NCBI GenBank assembly: GCA_016780605.1 | Contig: JADHLS010000084.1 | Coordinates: 1 to 11,345, forward strand | Reading direction: 5' to 3' | DNA: 11,345 nucleotides | DNA from: Reyranella sp. | GTDB lineage: Bacteria; Pseudomonadota; Alphaproteobacteria; Reyranellales; Reyranellaceae | Part shown: positions 1 through 6,159 of the stretch, piece after piece | Layout of the letters: each line of letters starts with the position of its first letter | Position numbering within the stretch: position 1 is the stretch's first letter | Notes under the pieces: model-generated | What the model was told of the DNA's origin: nothing | Databases searched by the model: none | What the model saw: the letters and a program-made list of their open reading frames with translations, nothing else | Translations under genes and position numbers: made by a program

Positions 1-167
1 CGCATCTCGGCTATGTCGGGTCGAGCGACCTTTCGAATACCTCCATTCAGGCGCTGCGGCCCAAGCCCGGCCGGCTTGTGATGTTCCCCGCCTGGCTGAT
101 GCACCAGGTGCGCCCCTATCACGGAACCGCCGAGCGTATCTCCGTCGCATTCAATCTCACGCTGTGA
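1..167 (+). CDS. 2OG-Fe(II) oxygenase, C-terminal fragment (5' end outside window)
   Basis: The frame is open from base 3 to a TGA at 165-167 and shows the last 54 residues of a protein that starts before the window. The visible part has the C-terminal strands of a double-stranded beta-helix 2-oxoglutarate/Fe(II) oxygenase: a 'PKPGRLVMFPAWLMHQV' segment, then 'ERISVAFNL'. In this family the His of 'LMHQV' (visible residue 34) is the distal iron ligand and the Arg of 'ERISVAFN' (residue 45) binds the 2-oxoglutarate carboxylate. The proximal HxD motif lies outside the window. The spacing and wording resemble the putative 2OG-Fe(II) oxygenase family PF13759/TIGR02466; this is from memory. Substrate unknown. 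It runs toward the minus-strand unit and is probably unrelated to the catabolic genes. Confidence 0.8.
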   Translation, partial: HLGYVGSSDLSNTSIQALRPKPGRLVMFPAWLMHQVRPYHGTAERISVAFNLTL

Positions 168-432
168 ACGCATCCGGTTATCTTGAAATACAGCCGAGCG
201 TAAGGGGTATTCACGATTTTGCGTCTACTTGCAGATTGTCGCGGAATCGAGGGTGGTATCAGCAGCCAAGCAGCGGTTTGCCTTCTGTCGGGAGCTTGGC
301 GCCTCGCTGATTGCGGCCCTTGAGGGTTGAAATACGCGAGGAGTACGCAGGCTGTCCCGCCTGATGCCTACGATGATTGCCCGTCGGCAGCTTCGTGCCG
401 AACTCACTCGTGAACCATCGCATCCAGCTTAT
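168..432. other. Intergenic stretch between convergent genes, possibly degenerate
   Basis: These 265 bases separate the oxygenase stop from the SDR stop. No convincing gene is present. On the plus strand a frame is open from 187 to a TGA at 328-330; its last residues read like a helix ('FCRELGASLIAALEG'), but it lacks a good start or ribosome binding site. A second short plus-strand frame from ATG 364 ends at 440 ('MPTMIARRQLRAEL' at its start). Neither is recognised. They may be gene remnants or chance open frames. A 6-bp stem (TCGGCA 384-389, loop GCTTCG, TGCCGA 396-401) lies just downstream of the SDR but has no T-run. Confidence 0.3.
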
Positions 433-1212
433 TCACGCCGTTGATCCTCCATCGACCGGTAGAGCCGCGCCAGTCACGAACGAAGCCTCGTCGGACAAAA
501 GAAACAGTGCCGCGTTGGCAATCTCCTCAGGTCTGCCCGGCCGTCCCAAAGGCGTCATGCCGGCGTGCTTGCGGATGAGCTCTTCTGGATCCTGGCCGCG
601 TGTACCTTGTTGGTCAGGCCTGGCGACGAACACGCGTAACATCGGCGTATCTATAGGGCCGGGGCACAGAGCGTTGACGCGGATCCCATCGCGGGCCAAG
701 CGCTTGGCGAGCGAGCGCGTGAGACCAACGACCCCGAACTTCATGGCAGAATAGACAGGACTAAATGGCGAGCCATGCAGGCCGGATGTCGAGGCCGTAA
801 AGAGCAGCGCACCGCCGCCTCGCGCTCGCAATTCTGGAACGGCTGCTTCGGTGGTGATCAGCACAGAACGCAAGTTGAGGCGGACCGCCAAGTCGAAATC
901 CGCCAGATCCAGTCCCTCAACCGAAGCGGGACCGGGATGGCCAAGATGGTTCCAGACGAAATCGAGGCCGCCAAAGGCGTTGGCGGCCTCTTTGACGATC
1001 TGGCGTGCCGCGTCGTCTTCACCCAGATCGGCCACGATGCCCTTAGCCCGGCCTCCAGAGTTCACGATCTGTGCGACCGTGGCAGCAACGCCTGCCTCGT
1101 CCCGATCGACGACGGCGACGGCAGCGCCCTCGCGAGCGAAACGAACGGCCCCTGCCCTCCCCATTCCCGAGGCGGCCGCGGTAACGATGCCGACCTTGCC
1201 CTTCATTCGCAT
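433..1212 (-). CDS. SDR family oxidoreductase with atypical cofactor motifs
   Basis: This 259-residue classical-length short-chain dehydrogenase/reductase is expected to be a cytosolic NAD(P)-dependent alcohol/ketone oxidoreductase. The N-terminal Rossmann motif is 'TAAASGMG' (residues 11-18), where the first Gly of TGxxxGxG is Ala. The NNAG motif position reads 'NHLG' (88-91). The catalytic set is intact: Ser141 region, then Tyr154-Ser-Ala-Met-Lys158 (YxxxK). 'RVNALCPGPIDTP' and the C-terminal 'VTGAALPVDGG' are typical SDR signatures. The chosen ATG at 1212 follows GGAAGG with a 5-nt spacer; an upstream in-frame ATG at 1227 has no such site. It lies 89 bp downstream of the acyl-CoA dehydrogenase and is probably the last gene of that unit. 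An Asp ends the second beta strand ('AVVDRD'), which usually favours NAD(H). The likely role is oxidation of a hydroxyacyl or alicyclic alcohol intermediate; the substrate is not deducible. Confidence 0.9.
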   Translation of the reverse strand: MRMKGKVGIVTAAASGMGRAGAVRFAREGAAVAVVDRDEAGVAATVAQIVNSGGRAKGIVADLGEDDAARQIVKEAANAFGGLDFVWNHLGHPGPASVEGLDLADFDLAVRLNLRSVLITTEAAVPELRARGGGALLFTASTSGLHGSPFSPVYSAMKFGVVGLTRSLAKRLARDGIRVNALCPGPIDTPMLRVFVARPDQQGTRGQDPEELIRKHAGMTPLGRPGRPEEIANAALFLLSDEASFVTGAALPVDGGSTA

Positions 1213-1301
1213 GCTTGCCTTCCTCATTTAGGGTTCGCTCGGCGACGGCGCAGGGCAGCAGTAGCACATGGCGAACGAAGCCTGCGGCCTCTCCCAGACG
1301 C

Positions 1302-2537
1302 CTACAATTCCGTGTCTCCCGCAAGGAGGCGTTGCACGATCGTACGACGCAAAACCTCATTTGTGCCGTCCGCCACGTTGACCGAGCGAACGTCCTGCCA
1401 CGCATGAACAAGTCCGAGCTCGTTGGTGAACCCCATGGCGCCATGAGTCTGGATAGCACGATCCAGCGCCCGGGCACCGATCTCCACCGCATAGGCCTTG
1501 GCCATCGACAGTTCCTTCACCGCCCGCTCGCCGCGGTCGATCAAGGCCGCCGCATTCAGCGCCATAAGATGCGCCGCATGCAGCTCCATCGCCGCTTCGG
1601 CCAACGGAAACGTCACGCCCTGGTATTCCGCGATCGGCTTGCCGAAAGCCTCACGCTGTTGTGTGTAGCGCAGCGCTGCCTCGATCGCCCAACGGCCAAG
1701 GCCCACGGCGCGAGCTGAATTGTAGATACGGCCGATAGAGACGCCCAACAGTCCGATGCGGAAACCCTCATGCAGTTCACCGACCAGCTGCCATGGCTCG
1801 ACCTGAACGTCCTCCAGCACGATGGAGCCCTCGTTGCCACCCACCGACCCATGCATGCGGATGACACTCTCCAGCCTGAAGCCGGGTGACGCGGTCGGCA
1901 CTAGAAAGGCGCTGATGCCACCAGCCCGGCGTGACGCACGGTCCGGATCGGTCACGGCAAAGACGATGCAGTAGTCTGCCTGCGGCGCGTTCGTCGTCCA
2001 GATCTTGCGGCCGTTGAGTCGCCAGCCAGTGTCGGTTTGTCTGGCTTTCGTCTGGATCATGGTCGCATCCGAGCCGGCACCGGGCTCAGACATGCCAAAA
2101 CACATCGATGTCCGGCCCTCCATCATGCCCCCTAGAATCTCGGAGCGTGCACGATCCGTCACTTTCAATAGGACCGGGCTTGGACCGAAGGCCCAGTGGC
2201 TGACCGCATAAGCACCCAGCCAATGGTGGCTGCCACAAAGACGATAGATACGCTCCCACACAACGAAGTAGGCAAGCATGCCCATGCCTGCCCCACCCAG
2301 TTCCACAGGCACTGACATGGAGTAGTAACCAGCCTTTGCGGCCGCAATGCGCACGCCTCGAATATGGTCGACTACAGCGGGGACATAGCGGCCATCGTCG
2401 CTGTACGTGCGACGCGGATCGGACAGCAGCGCATGATCGCTCTGGTGACGCGGAAACACCTCTCTGCGAAGGAAACCTTCGATGCCATCCGCTATTGCGA
2501 TGACGTCGTCAGGAATCGGAAAGGCAATGGCGGTCAA
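1302..2537 (-). CDS. Acyl-CoA dehydrogenase family protein
   Basis: This FAD-dependent dehydrogenase should introduce an alpha,beta double bond into an acyl-CoA and pass electrons to ETF. In the 411-residue form, the acyl-CoA dehydrogenase signature 'CFGMSEPGAGSD' is at 146-157, the middle beta-domain includes 'GWRLNGRKIWTTNA', and the C-terminal helical domain contains 'QQREAFGKPIAEYQG' and 'THGAMGFTNELGL'. The segment equivalent to the catalytic YEGT of medium-chain enzymes reads 'ADGTNE' (389-394), so Asp390 stands where Glu376 usually lies, reminiscent of the ACAD10/11 and 'DGPDEVH' groups. Start: the first in-frame candidate is a GTG at 2585 with no ribosome site, whereas the TTG at 2537 is preceded by AAAGGA and a 5-nt spacer, and its product begins 'MTAIAFPIPDDV'. 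I therefore prefer TTG. It sits between two SDR genes in a beta-oxidation-like unit. Confidence 0.93.
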   Translation of the reverse strand: MTAIAFPIPDDVIAIADGIEGFLRREVFPRHQSDHALLSDPRRTYSDDGRYVPAVVDHIRGVRIAAAKAGYYSMSVPVELGGAGMGMLAYFVVWERIYRLCGSHHWLGAYAVSHWAFGPSPVLLKVTDRARSEILGGMMEGRTSMCFGMSEPGAGSDATMIQTKARQTDTGWRLNGRKIWTTNAPQADYCIVFAVTDPDRASRRAGGISAFLVPTASPGFRLESVIRMHGSVGGNEGSIVLEDVQVEPWQLVGELHEGFRIGLLGVSIGRIYNSARAVGLGRWAIEAALRYTQQREAFGKPIAEYQGVTFPLAEAAMELHAAHLMALNAAALIDRGERAVKELSMAKAYAVEIGARALDRAIQTHGAMGFTNELGLVHAWQDVRSVNVADGTNEVLRRTIVQRLLAGDTEL

Positions 2538-2629
2538 TGTGATCCTTTCAACGGTTGTCGGTTGCTTGGTGCAGCTTCGCAGCACACACGCGCATTCCCA
2601 AACGCGACGGAGCCTGACTTGATGTGAGA

Positions 2630-3394
2630 TTAGAGGGAGACCGTCCCGCCATCGACGGCAATCGTTTGGCCTGTCACCATCGAGCTGGCATCGGAAGCAA
2701 GATAGACGATTGTGCCAACCAGATCGTCGGTCGTGAGGACACGGCGAATCGACTGGCCGGAAACAATAGCCTTCACAGCGTCTTCCTTCTTCTCACCGAA
2801 GAACTGGCTCATGCCGTCTGTCTCAACGGCCGCAGGGGCCACTGCGTTGACACGTATGTTGAAGCGGCCCAGTTCGCGCGCGAGACCTCGCGTCAATCCA
2901 ATCACGGCCGCCTTAGACGTCGTGTAATGCAGGGCGTTGGGCAGACCATATGTTGCAGCCAACGAGGAGATATTGACCACGGAGCCACCCCGTTCGCGCA
3001 TGGGCGGCACAAACGCACGGCAGCAATTCCACACGCCGGTGACGTTGACACGCATGCATGACTCCCAGTCTTCCTCGGCGATAGTGTCAAAGCGACCCGA
3101 CTTGAGCGTCGCAAACAGCGCCGCGTTGTTGACCAGCGCATCCACCCGGCCAAGCCGGGTGAGGGCATCTTCCGCCGCGTCGCGGCAACTGGTCATGTCT
3201 CCAACATCGCATCGCCGGCTGAATGCCCGACCGCCGTTAGTCTCAATCTCGCGAACTGTATCGCTGCAATCCGAGAGATCGAGCGCAACTACCGTGGCCC
3301 CAGCCTTGGCAAGCCCCTGCGCATAGGCACGGCCGAGGCCTCTCGCGGCGCCCGTTACAACCGCTACCCTGCCGGTCAGATCAGTCTCGGCCAT
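2630..3394 (-). CDS. SDR family oxidoreductase (classical type)
   Basis: This is a classical NAD(P)-dependent short-chain dehydrogenase/reductase of 254 residues from the chosen start. Motifs in order: TGAARGLG (residues about 14-21), Asp39 at the end of beta-2 in 'VVALDLSD' (suggesting NAD(H)), NNAA (89-92), 'NISS' (142-144), then Tyr157-Thr-Thr-Ser-Lys161 as the catalytic YxxxK, and 'VTGQTIAVDGG' near the C-terminus. All key residues are present, so it should be active. Start: three ATGs stand in tandem (3400, 3397, 3394). GGAG lies directly before the first and 7 nt before the third, so the third is the best placed. It lies about 140 bp after the ligase and 92 bp before the acyl-CoA dehydrogenase. 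A 3-hydroxyacyl-CoA or cyclic-alcohol dehydrogenase role fits this context, but is an inference. Confidence 0.93.
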   Translation of the reverse strand: MAETDLTGRVAVVTGAARGLGRAYAQGLAKAGATVVALDLSDCSDTVREIETNGGRAFSRRCDVGDMTSCRDAAEDALTRLGRVDALVNNAALFATLKSGRFDTIAEEDWESCMRVNVTGVWNCCRAFVPPMRERGGSVVNISSLAATYGLPNALHYTTSKAAVIGLTRGLARELGRFNIRVNAVAPAAVETDGMSQFFGEKKEDAVKAIVSGQSIRRVLTTDDLVGTIVYLASDASSMVTGQTIAVDGGTVSL

Positions 3395-3534
3395 CATCAT
3401 TCTCCGTCACATTGGCGCACGGCTCCGCTCCCCCGAGGTCATCGACGAAGCGGTGGCTAGACCTGTCGCCCGTCTCCGTTCATGCAAAGGCGTCGCGACG
3501 GGAACACCAGCTCGTCCGCCAGGACGTCGACTGA
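3395..3534. other. Intergenic spacer between CoA ligase and SDR
   Basis: This 140-bp spacer lies inside a co-oriented minus-strand unit. It contains a stem CCCGTC (3469-3474) / GACGGG (3497-3502) with 22 nt between, and a 10-bp palindrome CGTCGCGACG (3491-3500) overlapping its right arm. Neither is followed by a T-run, so this is not a clear intrinsic terminator. An internal promoter for the SDR could lie here, but no good -35/-10 pair was seen. The ribosome site GGAG for the SDR is at its left edge. Confidence 0.3.
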
Positions 3535-4776
3535 TCAGGTGTATTTGCGCACATCGTCGATCACCTTACCGTCGTTAGGCAGGCTGCCAGGCGCCACGAA
3601 CTCCACGCGTCCCCGGACCTTGCAGATATTCTGGACGTTGCCCTCCACCGCCTTAGCCAAGTCGGTGGAGCCCCCGATGAGCTCGGCCTTCAGGGTCATG
3701 ACGTCTTGCTGGTCGACCCAGTCGACGACCAGCCGCACGCGGCCGAGCTCCGGATGACGCCGGGCGATCAGCGCAATCTGTGCTGGGTCAACAAACATGC
3801 CCTTGACCTTTGTGCGCTGGTCGGCACGCCCCATCCAACCCTTGATGCGCATGTTTGTGCGGCCACAAGGGCTGATGCCGGGCAGCGCGGCGGACAGGTC
3901 ACCGGTTCCGAAGCGCACCAGAGGATAGGCCCTGCTGAAGGTCGTAACGACCACTTCGCCTACCTCGCCGTCGGCAACGGGATCGCCGGTGCCCGGCCGC
4001 ACGATCTCGACCAGAACGCCTTCGTCGACGATCATGCCCTCCAGGGCTTGGGACTCGTAGGCGATGATGCCCACATCTGCCGTGCCATAGCTCTGAAAGG
4101 CCGCTATGCCACGGTCGCGAAACATTTGGCGGAGCGAAGGTGGCAGCGCCTCAGCGCTGACAAAGGCCTTTCGAATCGACGAAATGTCCTTGCCAAGGTC
4201 ATCAGCCTTCTCGAGGAGAATCTTCAGAAACGAAGGTGTTCCAACATAGCTGCCCGGTCGGATGGCTTCTATGGCGTCGAGCTGCAACTCGGTCTGGCCG
4301 ACGCCTCCCGGCACGACCGCACAGCCCAATGCCCGCGCTGCAGCCTCCATCATGAGGCCGGCCGGCGTGAGGTGGTACGAAAAGGTATTGTGAACGATAT
4401 CGCCGGCACGAAACCCTGCCGCATACATGGCCCGCGCGCCGCGCAAATAGTCCTTCTCGGCGGTATCGATCTCGAAAATGGGCCCTGGCGACATAAAAAT
4501 GTGCTGGACTTGCGCGAGGGGGATGCTGAGCAGCCCTCCCATCGGCGGATTCCTCTTCTGCATCGCAGTGAGGTCTGCTTTACGCAGAATTGGAAGGCGT
4601 GCGAGCGCGGCGCGGCTCTTTACCGTAGCCGGATCGACGTCCTTTAACCATTCAGCAAAAAATGGCGCATTCGCCTTGGCATGCGCGACTTGCACCTCGA
4701 GGGCGGCGGCCAGTGCGATCTCCCGTTCTTCGAACGAACGTGTTTCAAGAGCGTCGAAATATTCGGTGCGTGCCAT
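3535..4776 (-). CDS. PaaK-like adenylate-forming acyl-CoA ligase
   Basis: This 413-residue protein resembles phenylacetate-CoA ligase-type adenylate-forming enzymes, which activate a carboxylic acid with ATP and load CoA. It is close to the compact PaaK length of about 430. Visible landmarks: 'QSYGTADVGIIAYE' (228-241, the A5-like acyl/adenine region), 'YPLVRFGTGDLS' (284-295, with the ATP-ribose Asp293), 'GWMGRADQRTKVKGMFVDP' (313-331, the hinge/A8 region) and 'LPNDGKVIDD' (399-408), whose Lys404 is the candidate A10 catalytic lysine. The P-loop position reads 'FMSPGPIFE' (94-102) rather than the Ser/Thr/Gly-rich SSGTTGKP. A fairly distant AAAGG precedes the ATG. It is the first gene of the left unit, divergent from the MaoC gene, which suits the entry step of a CoA-dependent pathway. 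The acid activated is unknown; aromatic, alicyclic or terpenoid acids are all possible. Confidence 0.88.
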   Translation of the reverse strand: MARTEYFDALETRSFEEREIALAAALEVQVAHAKANAPFFAEWLKDVDPATVKSRAALARLPILRKADLTAMQKRNPPMGGLLSIPLAQVQHIFMSPGPIFEIDTAEKDYLRGARAMYAAGFRAGDIVHNTFSYHLTPAGLMMEAAARALGCAVVPGGVGQTELQLDAIEAIRPGSYVGTPSFLKILLEKADDLGKDISSIRKAFVSAEALPPSLRQMFRDRGIAAFQSYGTADVGIIAYESQALEGMIVDEGVLVEIVRPGTGDPVADGEVGEVVVTTFSRAYPLVRFGTGDLSAALPGISPCGRTNMRIKGWMGRADQRTKVKGMFVDPAQIALIARRHPELGRVRLVVDWVDQQDVMTLKAELIGGSTDLAKAVEGNVQNICKVRGRVEFVAPGSLPNDGKVIDDVRKYT

Positions 4777-4972
4777 ATCTAGCGCCGCCTTTCTGAGCGT
4801 CTCTGAACATCCGCTAAGACCGCGAAGATCTGCGGTGCCGGCAATACTTCACGAGAGTAAGAGGCATGCATGAACTGGCCGTGTTCAATCGAAGCTGGAC
4901 CTCCGCCAAGCCGGAATTCTCGCCCACTTTGCAGTCACTCCTTGCATCTCGGTCTTTTGGTTATCCGTTCCA

Positions 4973-5001
4973 TTAGTACCGAACATTCATTAGAATCTCA
5001 A
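4973..5001 (-). promoter_or_regulatory. Candidate promoter for the CoA-ligase unit
   Basis: On the minus strand TTGAGA (4996-5001) matches 5 of 6 bases of the -35 consensus. It is followed after 17 nt by TACTAA (4973-4978), or after 18 nt by ACTAAT, as a weak -10. This would give a leader of about 190 nt before the ligase ATG. The call rests on consensus matching by eye in an AT-rich divergent region and is tentative. Confidence 0.25.
4991..4996 (+). promoter_or_regulatory. Candidate -10 element for the MaoC gene
   Basis: TAGAAT matches the sigma-70 -10 consensus at 5 of 6 positions on the plus strand, but only a poor -35 lies 17-18 nt upstream. It abuts the proposed minus-strand -35, so the two promoters would overlap back to back. 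An activator would probably be needed if it is real. Confidence 0.15.
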
Positions 5002-5102
5002 TATACGGCCCTCCAAGAAGTACTCAACTTGCAGCAAGCATTGTAGCCATATTCGAATTAACATTAGAACATTGTTGTGGTATTCCCGCCTTCCATAGGA
5101 GT

Positions 5103-5134
5103 GACGGCAGCCGTCGCCGCACCCTTGCTGCGGC
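5103..5134 (+). repeat. Two adjacent inverted repeats before the MaoC ribosome site
   Basis: GACGGC-A-GCCGTC (5103-5115) is a perfect 6+1+6 palindrome. It touches a second perfect inverted repeat, GCCGCA (5116-5121) / TGCGGC (5129-5134), with a 7-nt loop. The second ends 2 nt before the GTGGAGAG ribosome site (5137-5144). The position suits an operator at the first repeat or an mRNA hairpin controlling ribosome access. The repeats are seen directly; the function is inferred. Confidence 0.4.
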
Positions 5135-5147
5135 ATGTGGAGAGCGC

Positions 5148-5603
5148 ATGGAGTATGTCGGCCTCGGGCTGTTCTGGACTGACCTCAAGGTCGGCCAGAA
5201 ATTTCGCACCATCAATCGCACCATCACCGAAGCTGATCTGGTGAATTTCATCAATGCCACGGGTATGGTCGAGATGATCTTCACCGACGTGACCTTCAGC
5301 GAGCACCACGGCGCCATGCGAGGCCGTCCGGTGCCGGGTGCTCTTTGCTACTGCTTCGTTGAAGGTCTCTTGGTTCAGGCCACGATGCAGCATACCGGGC
5401 TCGCCATGTTGGAATCGACCATAAAGGTGCATGCTCCAACCAATGTCGGCGATACCATTCACGGCGAAGTGGAAGTGACGGCGATCCGGCCAACCAGCAA
5501 AGGGAACCGGGGAATCGTCACGACGATCAATAGCATCGTCAATCAGCGCAACGAGGTGGTGATAACCTACAATGTGACCCGCATGATGGCAGGGCGCAGC
5601 TGA
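5148..5603 (+). CDS. MaoC-like hotdog-fold protein lacking the usual Asp/His pair
   Basis: This 151-residue single hotdog domain has the size of a MaoC/(R)-specific enoyl-CoA hydratase. The family frame is visible: 'VGQKFRTINRTITEADLVNFINATG' spans the N-terminal strand and start of the long helix (too long to be one motif; key residues Gly16, Thr27, Asp30, Phe34, Thr38, Gly39), then 'RGRPVPGAL' (58-66), 'LESTIKVHAPTNVGDTI' and a final strand with 'VITYNVTR'. In canonical hydratases Gly-Asp-x-Asn-Pro-x-His-x-Asp follows this helix. Here the same positions are Met40, Glu42, Met43, Phe45 and Asp47, so both catalytic residues are replaced. It may be a non-hydratase, a partner subunit, or use other residues such as Glu42. 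GTGGAGAG sits 3 nt before the ATG, and no in-frame ATG, GTG or TTG lies upstream of it. It is the only complete plus-strand gene and is divergent from the CoA ligase. Confidence 0.85.
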   Translation: MEYVGLGLFWTDLKVGQKFRTINRTITEADLVNFINATGMVEMIFTDVTFSEHHGAMRGRPVPGALCYCFVEGLLVQATMQHTGLAMLESTIKVHAPTNVGDTIHGEVEVTAIRPTSKGNRGIVTTINSIVNQRNEVVITYNVTRMMAGRS

Positions 5604-5671
5604 ACCCATCGCCTCTGTGCTTTGTCAGCGAATACGGTCGCCGGTCGCTTGGCAATGGACGAAAACCAAGA

Positions 5672-6130
5672 CTAGTCACGGGACTTCGGTGGCTGTGGTT
5701 GCATGATCAGAACCGTGCCTTGAGCAGCGCCGCAAGTCCGGCCGTGGTTTTCGACGTCGATCCGCACTACTGCGGTCGAGCGCGTCATGGCGACAATGCG
5801 TGCCTCGGCAATCACCTTACCAGAGGAGACGGGCGCGAGGAGGTTCAGCTTGAACTCCGTCGTGGCTGCCCATTGGCCCGCTTGCATGTGCGGGTAGCAT
5901 ACGAGTCCAAGCGCATGGTCGCACAGTGCCGCGAGCACGCCGCCATGCAGATTGCCGAAACGCGTCAGCAGCTTCGCATCCGCCGCCATCTCCACGCGCA
6001 GCCGCCCGGGCTCGACGAGCGTGGTGCGTAGACCGAGATATTGCGGAAGGCCGGACGACGGTACGGCCGATTCCAGGAAGCGGCGAGCCACCTCCTGATC
6101 GAAGGGCGGGAGCCGCGGCGGTAGGTTCAT
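5672..6130 (-). CDS. PaaI-family hotdog thioesterase
   Basis: This 152-residue hotdog-fold protein is expected to hydrolyse acyl-CoA or aryl-CoA thioesters in the cytosol. The PaaI-type active-site segment 'FGNLHGGVLAALCDHALGL' (58-76) has Asn60, His62-Gly-Gly64 and Asp71, the residues that position the thioester and general base in this family. 'TEFKLNLLAPVSSGKVIAEA' (91-110) is the conserved dimer/CoA-binding strand region. GGAAGAAG lies 7 nt before the ATG. It begins 29 bp after the zinc alcohol dehydrogenase and is the last gene of the right-hand unit, convergent with the MaoC gene across 68 bp. The likely role is to release CoA from dead-end or final thioesters. The Pro-rich N-terminal 10 residues are unremarkable. 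Confidence 0.9.
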   Translation of the reverse strand: MNLPPRLPPFDQEVARRFLESAVPSSGLPQYLGLRTTLVEPGRLRVEMAADAKLLTRFGNLHGGVLAALCDHALGLVCYPHMQAGQWAATTEFKLNLLAPVSSGKVIAEARIVAMTRSTAVVRIDVENHGRTCGAAQGTVLIMQPQPPKSRD

Positions 6131-6159
6131 GGCGTCGCTTCTTCCAAAGCCGTTGTTTC

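Larger units (their letters stand above)
4777..5147. other. Divergent intergenic region between CoA ligase and MaoC gene
   Basis: This 371-bp region separates two genes that point away from each other, so it should hold promoters for both. Its right-central part (about 4955-5095) is clearly more AT-rich than the flanking coding DNA. It contains repeated words CATTAG (4971, 4988, 5062) and GAACATT (4981, 5067). The left part, which would be ligase leader, has a small stem ACCGC (4819-4823) / GCGGT (4832-4836). The far right has two inverted repeats just before the MaoC ribosome site. No gene was recognised inside it. Confidence 0.6.

Noticed and set aside
384..401. Hairpin TCGGCA-GCTTCG-TGCCGA as a rho-independent terminator for the SDR
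   Set aside because: The stem is only 6 bp and no T-run follows on the minus strand.
1233..1276. GTTCGC / GCGAAC inverted repeat between the acyl-CoA dehydrogenase and SDR genes
   Set aside because: The arms are short and 32 nt apart, with nothing else to support a structure.
3491..3500. Palindrome CGTCGCGACG as an operator
   Set aside because: A 10-bp GC-only palindrome is expected by chance at this composition, and it is not positioned at a promoter.
3706..4647. Plus-strand open frame of about 310 codons opposite the CoA ligase
   Set aside because: It is a shadow of the ligase gene, with no motifs and no ribosome site.
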